A stretch of 64,000 bases of DNA from Blastomonas sp. (lineage in GTDB: Bacteria > Pseudomonadota > Alphaproteobacteria > Sphingomonadales > Sphingomonadaceae): positions 62,001 through 126,000 of the forward strand of contig NZ_JAUCZC010000004.1 of assembly GCF_030373265.1 (NCBI RefSeq), read 5' to 3'. Both the position numbers and the translations under genes were made by a program. The notes under the pieces were generated by a model, which did not search any database, was not told the origin of the DNA, and saw only the letters and a program-made list of their open reading frames with translations. This document shows positions 17,186 to 24,892 of the stretch, one piece after another; position 1 is the first letter of the stretch; the number at the start of each line of letters is the position of its first letter.

Positions 17186-17485
17186 ATGGATTGGGGAAGC
17201 GAAATCATCGTCATTCCGGCGATCTTCCTGGGCCTGCCCTGGATCATCTTTCACTACATTACCAAATGGAAGACGTCGGCAACGCTCACCAGCTCGGATG
17301 AAAACCTGCTGGAAGAGCTGCACGCCATGGCGCGCCGCCTCGACGACCGCATGGATACCGTCGAGCGGATCATTTCCTCCGACAATCCCGACTGGCGCCC
17401 GGCGCGGCTGACCAGCTCGGATGACCAGGACGATTACGGCCTGGAACAGGTTGAGCGCCTGATGAAGGAAAGGGCAAGAAAATGA
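17186..17485 (+). CDS. pspB: Phage shock protein B
   Basis: A 99-residue PspB, longer than the 74 residues of E. coli. One N-terminal TM (I-V-I-P-A-I-F-L-G-L-P-W-I-I-F) is followed by a basic turn and a cytoplasmic helix. The helix contains R-L-D-D-R-M-D-T-V-E-R-I-I and D-N-P-D-W-R, matching the R-I-x-x-L-E-x-I-L and H-P-N-W-R core of E. coli PspB. About 30 extra residues follow. PspB with PspC senses inner-membrane stress and binds PspA. It overlaps pspC by ATGA. Confidence 0.88.
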   Translation: MDWGSEIIVIPAIFLGLPWIIFHYITKWKTSATLTSSDENLLEELHAMARRLDDRMDTVERIISSDNPDWRPARLTSSDDQDDYGLEQVERLMKERARK

Positions 17486-17889
17486 GCCGGCTGGACAAAT
17501 ACGGGTACGAAACCTCTGCACCGCGCAAGACCAAGTTCTATCGCAACAAGCAGAATGGCAAGTTCATGGGCGTGTGCGCAGGCGTCGCCGATTACACCGG
17601 GATCGATGTCGTGTGGATCCGTGTCGCGGCCATCCTGCTGACGCTGATGACGGGTTGGGCGCTGATTGGCTATTTCGCGATGGGCTTCCTCGCCGAAAAG
17701 AAGCCGGCGCATCTGTACACCGACGATCAGGACCAGAAGTTCTGGCAGGGTGTGCGCCAGTCGCCGACCCGCACCGCCCGCGACGTCAAGGCCCGGTTCC
17801 GCGAGATCGACCGCCGCCTGGCCGATGTCGAGCTGTTCTATACCGCCAAGAACACGCGGCTGGCCGACGAGATCGAAAGCCTGCGCTGA
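17482..17889 (+). CDS. pspC: Phage shock protein C with PspB-like C-terminal helix
   Basis: A 135-residue PspC. The N-terminal PspC domain reads N-G-K-F-M-G-V-C-A-G-V-A-D-Y and contains the TM segment V-W-I-R-V-A-A-I-L-L-T-L-M. The C-terminal helix, residues 100-135, has R-E-I-D-R-R-L-A-D-V-E-L and ends in R-L-A-D-E-I-E-S-L-R. That ending is the same pattern as in the PspB-like proteins encoded downstream, so the C-terminus may pair with them as a coiled coil. Start overlaps pspB (ATGA). Known role: inner-membrane sensor and PspA recruiter. Confidence 0.88.
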   Translation: MSRLDKYGYETSAPRKTKFYRNKQNGKFMGVCAGVADYTGIDVVWIRVAAILLTLMTGWALIGYFAMGFLAEKKPAHLYTDDQDQKFWQGVRQSPTRTARDVKARFREIDRRLADVELFYTAKNTRLADEIESLR

Positions 17890-17925
17890 CAGGCGCAGCG
17901 TTCAACAAGGGTTTAGGAGAGCATC

Positions 17926-18246
17926 ATGAGCTGGGGTGGACCAGGGTTTGTAATCGCGATTGTCATGCTGTCGATGAGCGCATGGGTGTTCACCACCTGG
18001 ATCCGCGCCAAGCATGGCTATCCGCTCGAAGATCAGTGGACCGGCAAAGTCATTGAACGAACCGATCCCGACGCTGATCGAAAAATATCGCTGCTCACCA
18101 ACGAAAACGAGCAGTTAACCGGAAAGATCGGACGGTTGGAAGAAAGGATCGCGGTGCTCGAACGCATTGCCACCGACGCCAACAGTTCTAGCAGCCGCCT
18201 CGCCGACGAAATCGAGCGCCTGAGAGTACAGAAGGACCGCGCATAA
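17926..18246 (+). CDS. PspB-like membrane coiled-coil protein 1
   Basis: A 106-residue protein: TM at about residues 8-25, a basic turn W-I-R-A-K-H-G-Y-P-L-E-D-Q-W, then a cytoplasmic coiled coil. The helix carries L-E-E-R-I-A-V-L-E-R-I-A-T-D and closes with R-L-A-D-E-I-E-R-L-R. This matches the PspB layout, with the L-E-R-I block equal to L-E-S-I in E. coli PspB. It follows pspC by 36 bases with an AGGAG site. The W-x-R-x-K-x-G-Y-P-L-E block is shared with the next protein, which suggests recent duplication. Function is unknown beyond the family link. Confidence 0.8.
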   Translation: MSWGGPGFVIAIVMLSMSAWVFTTWIRAKHGYPLEDQWTGKVIERTDPDADRKISLLTNENEQLTGKIGRLEERIAVLERIATDANSSSSRLADEIERLRVQKDRA

Positions 18247-18569
18247 TGGAGAAGCTGGCAATCATCGAAGCGCTCGCCCCGGTAATGGCAGGCGGCATAA
18301 TGATGATCACGATCGGCTGGGTTATGAACACCTGGCTGCGGATCAAGAACGGATATCCGCTCGAAAGCAGCTGGGGTAAGGCCATCTATCCCAAGACCGA
18401 CCTGGAATCGGTCGAGCGGATCAAGCTGCTGAGCCAGGAAAACGCGCAGCTGCGCGCCGAACTGGGATCGATCAAGGATCGCCTGGGCAATGTCGAGCGC
18501 ATCGTCACCGATGACGCGCACCGACTGACCCACGAAATCGAGGCGCTTCGCGACAAGCGCGCGAATTGA
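18246..18569 (+). CDS. PspB-like membrane coiled-coil protein 2
   Basis: A 107-residue paralogue of the preceding protein. The TM segment spans about residues 10-29, followed by N-T-W-L-R-I-K-N-G-Y-P-L-E-S-S-W-G-K. The coiled coil holds R-L-G-N-V-E-R-I-V-T-D and ends in R-L-T-H-E-I-E-A-L-R. Its ATG overlaps the upstream stop as TAATG, so translation is coupled. Of the array members it is closest to protein 1. Confidence 0.8.
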   Translation: MEKLAIIEALAPVMAGGIMMITIGWVMNTWLRIKNGYPLESSWGKAIYPKTDLESVERIKLLSQENAQLRAELGSIKDRLGNVERIVTDDAHRLTHEIEALRDKRAN

Positions 18570-18620
18570 TGGGGCGCGACAGGCGGGCCCACTGACACAC
18601 CGACTACTGGGGTAAACGGC

Positions 18621-18881
18621 ATGCTCGACTTCAATTTCCTCTTCGCACTGATCCCGATCGCACCGTTCGCACTGGGCGGCCTTGCGATCTGGACCACCCA
18701 CAAGCGCAAGGTGCTGAAGCTCGAACTCGAAATTGCCAAGGCCCGTGCATTGGAACGTCCACCGGTGAACGACAAGCTCGAGCAGCGCGTCCGCACGCTG
18801 GAACGCATCATCACCGATGGCCGCGGCCGCGATGACCTGGCTCAGCAGATCGAGGATCTGCGAGAGAAGCAGCCGGGCTGA
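18621..18881 (+). CDS. PspB-like membrane coiled-coil protein 3
   Basis: An 86-residue protein with an N-terminal TM (residues 5-24, F-L-F-A-L-I-P-I-A-P-F-A-L-G-G-L). A basic stretch H-K-R-K-V-L-K-L-E follows, and this member lacks the K-H-G-Y-P-L-E turn. The helix contains R-V-R-T-L-E-R-I-I-T-D and ends D-L-A-Q-Q-I-E-D-L-R. Layout and signature match PspB. The upstream gap of 51 bases has GGGGT but no strong AGGAG. Confidence 0.78.
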   Translation: MLDFNFLFALIPIAPFALGGLAIWTTHKRKVLKLELEIAKARALERPPVNDKLEQRVRTLERIITDGRGRDDLAQQIEDLREKQPG

Positions 18882-18913
18882 GACACTGAAGTCAGATTGA
18901 GGGAAAAGGCGTC

Positions 18914-19183
18914 ATGAATCCGTTTGAAATGGTGATCGGTATCGTCCTGATCGTGATGATCGGAAATGTTCTGAAGGCTCGCTACAAGGCCAAGCACGGT
19001 ATCCTGGAAGACGAGGACGGCAACGAGCGGCTGGCCCAGCGTGCCGACACCGGGGAGGCCGTTCGCCTTCGCGAAGACGTCCGCGCCCTCAAGGAGCGGG
19101 TGCAGGTGCTCGAGCGGGTGATCACCGATCAGCGCCAGACCAGCGATCTCAGCCTCGAAATCGAGAAATTGCGCGACCGCTGA
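18914..19183 (+). CDS. PspB-like membrane coiled-coil protein 4
   Basis: An 89-residue protein: TM at residues 5-20 (M-V-I-G-I-V-L-I-V-M-I-G), then K-A-R-Y-K-A-K-H-G-I-L-E, a degenerate version of the K-H-G-Y-P-L-E turn of proteins 1 and 2. The coiled coil has R-V-Q-V-L-E-R-V-I-T-D and ends D-L-S-L-E-I-E-K-L-R. It follows protein 3 by 32 bases with GAGGG upstream. Confidence 0.78.
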   Translation: MNPFEMVIGIVLIVMIGNVLKARYKAKHGILEDEDGNERLAQRADTGEAVRLREDVRALKERVQVLERVITDQRQTSDLSLEIEKLRDR

Positions 19184-19234
19184 GGCGGCGCATGAACCTT
19201 CAACCGGGCGGCGGGGGCCGTAAAGGGTAACATC

Positions 19235-19477
19235 ATGGAAAGCGCCTATCTCTATCTGACGATAGCCACATCGGCCTTGCTGGCCATTGCCCTGGTCTCA
19301 TCCACCGCATTGCGCGGCTGGCGTGACTGGCTGGCGTTCAAGCGCCACGAAATGGAAACGCACAGCCACTCGATCAACGATGGCGGATCGCCGTCGACCC
19401 ATTCGCGGATCGAGATCGCCGACCTCAAGGAACGCATCCGCAAGCTCGAGGCGATCGCCGCCGGGGTGGAGCTGTAA
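19235..19477 (+). CDS. PspB-like membrane coiled-coil protein 5
   Basis: An 80-residue protein, the most diverged of the array. A longer hydrophobic N-terminus (residues 4-24) is followed by a polar His/Ser linker (H-S-H-S-I-N-D-G) and a short helix, L-K-E-R-I-R-K-L-E-A-I-A. The T-D and terminal L-x-x-E-I-E-x-L-R parts are missing. It closes the psp array, 55 bases before sufE. Confidence 0.7.
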   Translation: MESAYLYLTIATSALLAIALVSSTALRGWRDWLAFKRHEMETHSHSINDGGSPSTHSRIEIADLKERIRKLEAIAAGVEL

Positions 19478-19531
19478 CAATCGCGCACGCGGCGGGGTGA
19501 CTTTGCTCCGCCGCGACCCTATCTGCGCCCC

Positions 19532-19951
19532 ATGACAACTCCCACGCCAAAGCTGGCCGATCTGGCCGAAGAATATGAATTCCTCGACGCCGATGACCGC
19601 TACCGGCTGATCATCGATCTGGGCCGCACGCTCGATCCGATGCCCGACGCGCTCAAGACCGATGCCACGCTGGTCCGCGGCTGCTCGGCCTCGGTCTGGG
19701 TCTACCCCACCCGCACCGACGACGGCGACCTGCACTTCCTTGCCGACAGCAACGCCGCGATCACCAAGGGCATCATCGCTTTGGTGCTGCTGAGCGTTCA
19801 GGACAAGGCGCCTGCCGACGTGGCGAACGCGGATATCGAGGGCGCGCTTGGCCCGTTCGACCTGAAGAACCAGCTGTCGTCGAACCGCACGCAAGGCATC
19901 CCCAACATGATCGCACTGATCCGCGAGACGGCGGGGCGGTATACGGGTTAG
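19532..19951 (+). CDS. sufE: Cysteine desulfurase sulfur acceptor SufE
   Basis: A 139-residue SufE, which takes persulfide sulfur from SufS and passes it to the Fe-S scaffold. The active-site loop V-R-G-C-S-A-S-V-W puts Cys at residue 51, the same number as in E. coli SufE. The C-terminal S-S-N-R-T-Q-G-I-P-N-M block is also conserved. No other suf genes are nearby. Whether the psp transcript reads into it is unknown; I saw no terminator in the 55-base gap. Confidence 0.93.
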   Translation: MTTPTPKLADLAEEYEFLDADDRYRLIIDLGRTLDPMPDALKTDATLVRGCSASVWVYPTRTDDGDLHFLADSNAAITKGIIALVLLSVQDKAPADVANADIEGALGPFDLKNQLSSNRTQGIPNMIALIRETAGRYTG

Positions 19952-20040
19952 ACTGTAAGGTCATTTTCCGGAGACGGGCGGCTGCGTTCGGGCGGTGTTA
20001 TGCGATGGCCGGATGGCTAAAATTGGGTGGTTTGCGGACT

Positions 20041-20742
20041 TCAGGCAGCGCGGGCTTCGTCGAGACTTTTTTTGTGCAGGTAAGTCTCGGGCGAAATGCC
20101 AGCCGGCTCAAGCTTTCCATGCTCCGCCGAGAGAGAGGTGAGGATTGACCAACGATCTGCTGGTCTTCCGCCGAGCTCCTTCAGCAGCTTTGAGTTGAGC
20201 GGGACCGCACGATTGACGAGATCACCGAGCGTTTGGATTCCCTTTGGAAAACGGCTTGGATCACGCCACACCAGAATGAGTGCAATCATCGCTACACAGG
20301 CCGAAGCGCCAGCAAATCCCCAATGTGCATTGAATGAGGCGACAACAGTCAGAACAATCCCAGCAAGCAACAAGACTGCGCCGATGGCACCGAGCCCGGT
20401 AAGTGTGTGTAAAGGCAAACGAAGCCCCGTTCGCTTCGAAAGTCCATCCATTAGTTTGCTTGGGCTAGGTGCCAAAAGGGCAAGAGGGGTGCTTGGCGTT
20501 ATCGACCGTTTGTCGTCGGGCCGAAGCGCCCTTCGCAGTCGATAGAAGACCATGGATGACCCGCATAGACCTTCCTGATCGTCCCATTCAGCGGTGTGAG
20601 CGCAAATCAGATCGTAGACATCGCCTACGGTGCAGCAGCGTTCTGCCTCTTCATCTTGTATCTTGAACCCGAAAGTGGCTTCGAGTTCTTCGATCAGGTC
20701 GATTGCGCCCCATTCGGGGTCAAGGTCCAACGTGTCCGCCAT
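20041..20742 (-). CDS. Membrane protein with acyl-carrier-protein-like N-terminal domain
   Basis: About 233 residues if it starts at the ATG at 20742. The N-terminal ~70 residues resemble the ACP fold: I-D-L-I-E-E-L-E-A-T-F-G-F-K-I and C-T-V-G-D-V-Y-D-L-I match helices 2-3 of carrier proteins. However, the D-S-L phosphopantetheine site is replaced by W-G-A-I-D-L. Two hydrophobic segments follow near residues 125-170. The C-terminal ~60 residues are soluble. The open frame extends upstream to a GTG at 20943, but that stretch is repeat DNA, so I reject it. Base composition is less GC-biased than its neighbours. Function is unknown. Confidence 0.65.
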   Translation of the reverse strand: MADTLDLDPEWGAIDLIEELEATFGFKIQDEEAERCCTVGDVYDLICAHTAEWDDQEGLCGSSMVFYRLRRALRPDDKRSITPSTPLALLAPSPSKLMDGLSKRTGLRLPLHTLTGLGAIGAVLLLAGIVLTVVASFNAHWGFAGASACVAMIALILVWRDPSRFPKGIQTLGDLVNRAVPLNSKLLKELGGRPADRWSILTSLSAEHGKLEPAGISPETYLHKKSLDEARAA

Positions 20743-21105
20743 GAGTAAAATATGGAGCGGATCAATGTGGCGCGCAACGACCGTTTTGGGGTCGTTTTCT
20801 GAAACGTGGATTTTTTCCAGCGGAGGGGCAAAGCTGCCATCGCCCGCTGACCCTGAGGCTGTCGAAGGCCTCGCGCCAAGGGTTGCCAACAAGCGCCACC
20901 GTTTTCCGGCGAACTCCGGAATCCAGGGCGACGGCAGGGCCACCCGGCTGCTGGACTCCGGGGTTCGCTGGAGAGCGCGGGGGACTATACTGTCGTTGTT
21001 TACGCGCGGCCTTCGGCAAGATCAGCCTCCACGCAGTGCGCAAGTCACCAACCTTATTTCATTTCTATCCACAAGGGGGTGAACCATCGGCCCGCCCGTG
21101 TATTG
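20743..21105. other. Repeat-bearing gap between divergent genes
   Basis: About 360 bases without a supported gene. It holds a CCTGAGGCTGTCGAAGG element near 20850, of a type I recall as scattered through sphingomonad genomes, and a near-perfect inverted repeat at 20906-20971. Promoters for both flanking genes must be here but none is clear. Confidence 0.5.
20906..20971. repeat. Family D inverted repeat
   Basis: CCGGCGAACTCCGGAATCCAG (20906-20926) is repeated inverted at 20951-20971 with three mismatches, separated by 24 bases. It differs in sequence from families A-C. Confidence 0.75.
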
Positions 21106-22374
21106 ATGCTCGACATGAAAAAATTGGCAGCGACCTGGTTCGGCATCCCCCTGTGGCAGCGCATATTGGCTGCGCTCGCGCTTGGCGCGCTGACCGGCTG
21201 GCTGATGGGCCCGGCCGCCGCGCAGCTGCAGTGGATCGGCGATCTGTTCATCCGCATGATACGCATGCTGATAGTGCCCTTGGTGTTCGTGACGCTGGTC
21301 TCGGGCGTGGCGTCGATGGCCGCCCCCGCCAAACTGGGCGCGATCGGGCTCAAGGCGATGGCGCTTTATATGGGTACGACGTTCGTTGCGATCCTGTTCG
21401 GGCTGGCGGGCGCGCTGATCCTCCAGCCCGGGCGCGGCGTGACGCTCGATGCGGGGGCGACATCCGAGGCGCTGCCCGCACCGATGCCGCTGGGCGAACG
21501 GCTGATGGCGATCGTGCCCGAAAACGTCTTCGCAGCCTTTGCCGCAGGCGACATCCTCGCGATCATCTTCTTTGGCGTGCTGCTGGGCGCGGGGCTGCTG
21601 ATGGCGGGCGAGGCCGCCAAGCCGCTCACCCGACTGTTCGCCGCCGGATCCGAGGCCATGCTCAAGGTCACCCATATCGTGATGGAGGTCGCACCGATCG
21701 GGGTGTTCGCCTTGGTCGCATCGGTAATGGGCAGCGAGGGCGTATCGACCTTCGTCACCGTGTTTGCGCTGGTGCTGGTGATCTATCTCGGCGGCGCTGC
21801 GCACATGATCGTGGTGCATGGCGGGATGGTTCGCTTCTTCGCGGGCCGCTCGCCACTGGCCTTCTTCTCGGTCGCCCGCGCGCCGCAATTGCTGGCCTTT
21901 TCGACCAGCTCGAGCGCGGCCACGCTGCCATTGACGCTGACCGCCGCCGAAGAGGGCATGCGCATTCGTCCGGCGGTCGCATCCTCGGTGATTCCGCTGG
22001 GCGCGACGATCAACATGGATGGCACCGCGCTCTATGTGGCAGCGGTGGCGGTGTTCGCCGCACAGATCTTCGGCGTGCCGCTCACCATCGGCGACTATGC
22101 GACAATCGCGCTTACCACGGTGCTGGTCTCGATCGGAACGGCCTCGGTGCCGTCGGCATCGTTGTTCCTGATGGCCGCGGTGCTCGACGTCATCGGCATC
22201 ACCCCCGATCAGACCGCACTCGTGATCGGTTTCCTGCTGCCGTTCGATCGCATTCTCGATATGTGGCGCACGGTGATCAACGTCACCGGCGATCTTGCGG
22301 TGGCGACCAGCGTCGCGGCGATGGAAGGCGAATTGGACGACGAACCGGGGGCCGTGGGCGCGCAGCCGGTGTGA
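21106..22374 (+). CDS. Dicarboxylate/amino acid:cation symporter (DAACS family)
   Basis: About 422 residues with eight TM segments and two re-entrant loops, as in GltP/DctA/GltPh. The diagnostic loops are S-S-S-A-A-T-L-P-L-T (hairpin 1) and N-M-D-G-T-A-L-Y (TM7, cation and substrate site). It should take up glutamate/aspartate or C4-dicarboxylates with H+ or Na+. The residue that separates dicarboxylate from amino acid carriers cannot be judged safely by eye. The start is uncertain: GTG 21079, ATG 21106 or ATG 21115. None has a good ribosome-binding site. Confidence 0.88.
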   Translation: MLDMKKLAATWFGIPLWQRILAALALGALTGWLMGPAAAQLQWIGDLFIRMIRMLIVPLVFVTLVSGVASMAAPAKLGAIGLKAMALYMGTTFVAILFGLAGALILQPGRGVTLDAGATSEALPAPMPLGERLMAIVPENVFAAFAAGDILAIIFFGVLLGAGLLMAGEAAKPLTRLFAAGSEAMLKVTHIVMEVAPIGVFALVASVMGSEGVSTFVTVFALVLVIYLGGAAHMIVVHGGMVRFFAGRSPLAFFSVARAPQLLAFSTSSSAATLPLTLTAAEEGMRIRPAVASSVIPLGATINMDGTALYVAAVAVFAAQIFGVPLTIGDYATIALTTVLVSIGTASVPSASLFLMAAVLDVIGITPDQTALVIGFLLPFDRILDMWRTVINVTGDLAVATSVAAMEGELDDEPGAVGAQPV

Positions 22375-22437
22375 TTGCATAGGCCAGCTGTGCCGCCGGG
22401 TTTGACGCGCACCCTCCCGCACACCATATAGCGGCGC

Positions 22438-23337
22438 ATGACCTCACCCTTCGAAGCCCTGCCCGTCCATTTCACCCTACCTGCCCGCGATGCGCGCGGC
22501 CGTTTCGTGCGGCTCGACAGCGTGCTGCGCGAGATCCTCGCGGCGCATGATTACCCGACCTGCATCAAGCTGGTGCTGGCCGAGGCGATCACGCTGGCCG
22601 CGCTGATCGGATCGCTGATGAAGCAGGATGGCGGCCAGGTGACCATCCAGGCGCAGACCGAGGGCGGCATCGTCGAACTGCTGGTGGTCGATTATCGCGG
22701 CGGCGAACTGCGCGGGCATGTGCGGTTCGATGCCGAACGGCTGGCCCGGCTGGGCGCCAACCCGTCGCTGTTCGCGCTGTTCGGCAAGGGATACCTTGCG
22801 ATGACCTTCGATCAGAGCTTCGGCAAGGGCCGCTATCAGGGCATCGTGCCGCTCGACGGGGATTCGCTGTCGCAGGCGTGCGAGAGCTATTTCACCCAGT
22901 CCGAACAGGTGCCGACGATGATCCGCATCGCGATCGAGAGCGACGCCACCGGCTGCCGTAGCGCGGGCTATCTGGTTCAGCACCTGCCCGAGGGCGAAGA
23001 GGGCCGCGAGCGGCTGCACGTGCGGCTCGACCATCCCGAGTGGGAGCATGTCTCGATCCTGTCGAGCACGCTCACCCATTCCGAGCTGCTCGATCCTGCG
23101 GTCGACGGCCGCGACCTGCTGTGGCGGCTGTTCCACGAGGAGGACGAAGTGGGCGGCGAGGATGGCGTGGTGCTGGTCAAAGGGTGCCGCTGCAATCTCG
23201 ACCATATCCGCGATGTCATCGGCCGCTTTCCGCCCGACGAACAGGCCGAGATGGTCGGCGACACCGGCACCATCGTGGTCGATTGCGCGTTCTGCTCGCG
23301 CGCCTTCCACATCGATCCACCAGCGGCGGCGCGCTAG
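22438..23337 (+). CDS. hslO: Redox-regulated chaperone Hsp33
   Basis: A 299-residue Hsp33, a cytoplasmic holdase switched on by oxidation and unfolding. The N-terminal domain has D-A-R-G-R-F-V-R-L-D and the G-G-Q-V-T-I-Q-A substrate-binding block. The C-terminal zinc/redox switch is complete: C-R-C followed 42 residues later by C-A-F-C. Start ATG 22438 begins right at the family's usual N-terminus. Confidence 0.93.
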   Translation: MTSPFEALPVHFTLPARDARGRFVRLDSVLREILAAHDYPTCIKLVLAEAITLAALIGSLMKQDGGQVTIQAQTEGGIVELLVVDYRGGELRGHVRFDAERLARLGANPSLFALFGKGYLAMTFDQSFGKGRYQGIVPLDGDSLSQACESYFTQSEQVPTMIRIAIESDATGCRSAGYLVQHLPEGEEGRERLHVRLDHPEWEHVSILSSTLTHSELLDPAVDGRDLLWRLFHEEDEVGGEDGVVLVKGCRCNLDHIRDVIGRFPPDEQAEMVGDTGTIVVDCAFCSRAFHIDPPAAAR

Positions 23338-23517
23338 GCGATCTGCTGGCGCTGTCCGATTTCGGGCCGCAAACCCGCCACAATTACCGGGTGATTTGGC
23401 CATCATTTGCGGGTAATAGCCAAACATTGCCTGGGGCAAGAAACCTGTATCGGGTCGCACACTCATGACTGTTCCTGTTGCCGATTGGCGCGGGAACCAA
23501 CGATAGGGTTACACCAG

Positions 23518-23934
23518 ATGACGATTTTTTCCCTTCGCTGGAAAGGCTTGGCCGTTATTGCGGCAACGGCTGGGCTCGCCTGCGTCCCCGCACCGGCCCA
23601 GGGCCCCGAGCTTGCGATGCTCAACAAGGTCCAGCCGGGATTGTGGAAGCTGCAGGAACGCGGCAGCGCGGATACGGCGAACAAATTGTGCGTGCGCGAC
23701 CCGCGCAAGCTGCTCCAGCTTCGCCACAAGGACGTCCAGTGCAACCGCTTCGTCGTTTCTGACAGCCCGTACGAGGTCACTGTGACCTATCGCTGCCCCA
23801 GCGGCGGATCGGGCCGCACCACGATCAAATATGAAGGCCGCGGCCTGATCCAGATCGATTCCCAGGGTATTGCCCAGAACTCGCCATTCGCCTTCGCGAT
23901 GGAGGGCCGGTACGCAGGCACGTGCATCGACTGA
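23518..23934 (+). CDS. DUF3617-like secreted protein
   Basis: A 138-residue exported protein with a signal peptide (cleavage near A-P-A-Q-G). The P-G-L-W block after the signal and the later C-V-R-D-P, C-N-R-F and Y-R-C-P segments match DUF3617 proteins common in sphingomonads. Four Cys in the mature part could form two disulfides. Start 23518 has AGGG upstream. A perfect intrinsic terminator begins 5 bases after the stop. Function is unknown. Confidence 0.75.
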   Translation: MTIFSLRWKGLAVIAATAGLACVPAPAQGPELAMLNKVQPGLWKLQERGSADTANKLCVRDPRKLLQLRHKDVQCNRFVVSDSPYEVTVTYRCPSGGSGRTTIKYEGRGLIQIDSQGIAQNSPFAFAMEGRYAGTCID

Positions 23935-23938
23935 CCCC

Positions 23939-23961
23939 GCGTGCACGATGCACGCTTTTTT
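23939..23961 (+). terminator. Intrinsic terminator of the DUF3617 gene
   Basis: A perfect 7-bp stem GCGTGCA/TGCACGC with a 3-base loop and six T's directly after it. It begins five bases downstream of the stop codon. Confidence 0.85.
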
Positions 23962-24071
23962 AACCGCAATGCAGATAAGGTCATCCGGTGCCGGACTCGG
24001 TACGCTTTCCTCCATTCAGGTCTCAATGACCTCACTGGGCCGCCGGACAAGTCCGCGCGGCCCGTTTTTTT
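23962..24071 (+). ncRNA. Candidate leader or small RNA upstream of queC
   Basis: About 110 bases between two intrinsic terminators. AGGTCAT (23978-23984) can pair with ATGACCT (24026-24032), while AGGT at 24018 can pair alternatively with ACCT within the same second arm. That gives two mutually exclusive stems ahead of the second terminator. Either an attenuating leader of queC or an independent small RNA would fit. I do not recognise a known preQ1 riboswitch motif and see no clear promoter. Confidence 0.35.
24037..24071 (+). terminator. Strong intrinsic terminator upstream of queC
   Basis: GGGCCGC...GCGGCCC stem with an inner GGA/TCC extension, then seven T's. It ends 39 bases before the queC start. 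The DUF3617 gene already has its own terminator, so this one closes a separate transcript or a queC leader. Confidence 0.85.
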
Positions 24072-24110
24072 GATTTGCCCGCGGTGCCGGCGCGCAATAT
24101 GCGCGGTCCT

Positions 24111-24794
24111 ATGACCCAGCCCCAGAAAACCGCTGTCGTCCTGCTCTCGGGTGGGCTTGATTCCATGGTGTCGGCCGCGCGCGCGATCGAGCAGGGCTTT
24201 GCCGTTGCTGCGCTCACCATCGATTACAACCAGCGCCACCGGGTCGAGATCGAGGCGGCACGGACCATCGCAGCGCATATCGGCGCGGTGCGGCACATCG
24301 TGCTGCCGCTCGACCTGCGCCAGTTCGGCGGGTCGGCGCTGACCGACGATATCGACGTGCCCAAGACCGGGGTCGGCGATGACATCCCGGTGACCTACGT
24401 GCCCGCGCGCAACCTCATCTTCCTGTCGTTGACGTTGGGCTGGGCCGAGGCGCTGGGGGCGCGCGACATCTTCATCGGGGTCAATGCGCTCGACTATTCG
24501 GGATATCCCGATTGCCGGCCAGAATTCATCCAGGGCTTCGAGCGGCTGGCCGATCTTGCCACCAAGGCGGGCGATCAGGGCGAGCCGTTCACCATCCACG
24601 CGCCGCTGCAGTTTCTGGGCAAGGCGGAGATCGCCGCCGAGGCCGCGCGGCTGGGGCTCGATCCGGGCATGAGCTGGTCATGCTATGACCCCACGCCCGA
24701 AGGCAAGGCCTGCGGCCTGTGCGACAGTTGCCGGCTGCGCAAACAAGGGTTTGCCGATGCCGGGCTTGTCGATCCGACGGTGTACGCGCGTTAA
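24111..24794 (+). CDS. queC: 7-cyano-7-deazaguanine (preQ0) synthase
   Basis: A 227-residue QueC, which converts 7-carboxy-7-deazaguanine to preQ0 with ATP and ammonia in queuosine synthesis. The ATP-pyrophosphatase loop S-G-G-L-D-S is at residues 13-18. The C-terminal zinc site is C-Y-D plus C-G-L-C-D-S-C-R, with four Cys in the expected C-x9-C-x2-C-x2-C layout. I used the ATG at 24111, the family start. queD and queE are not in the window. Confidence 0.95.
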   Translation: MTQPQKTAVVLLSGGLDSMVSAARAIEQGFAVAALTIDYNQRHRVEIEAARTIAAHIGAVRHIVLPLDLRQFGGSALTDDIDVPKTGVGDDIPVTYVPARNLIFLSLTLGWAEALGARDIFIGVNALDYSGYPDCRPEFIQGFERLADLATKAGDQGEPFTIHAPLQFLGKAEIAAEAARLGLDPGMSWSCYDPTPEGKACGLCDSCRLRKQGFADAGLVDPTVYAR

Positions 24795-24797
24795 GCC

Positions 24798-24878
24798 GTC
24801 ATTCCCGCGAACGCGGGAACCCCGCCTTGGTCGAACCGTCAGCGAAGAAGCGGCCCCCCCCGCCTTCGCGGGGGTGAC
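24798..24878. repeat. Family A intergenic palindrome, copy 3
   Basis: Same design as the copies at 8623 and 11026 but in the opposite orientation: GTCATTCCCGCG on the left and GCGGGGGTGAC on the right. It sits between the convergent queC and small lipoprotein genes. Confidence 0.8.
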
Positions 24879-24892
24879 GGTCAGCGCGACGG

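Noticed and set aside
20743-20943. N-terminal extension of the ACP-like gene from a GTG at 20943
   Set aside because: It is made of repeat DNA (family D) and has no link to the conserved part.
21022-22422. A 466-codon minus-strand open frame
   Set aside because: Antisense to the symporter gene; composition is His/Arg/Asp/Gln-rich, as for shadows of membrane proteins.
23962-24071. A preQ1 riboswitch ahead of queC
   Set aside because: The position fits but I could not find the known preQ1-I, -II or -III motifs, so it is listed only as a candidate leader or small RNA.
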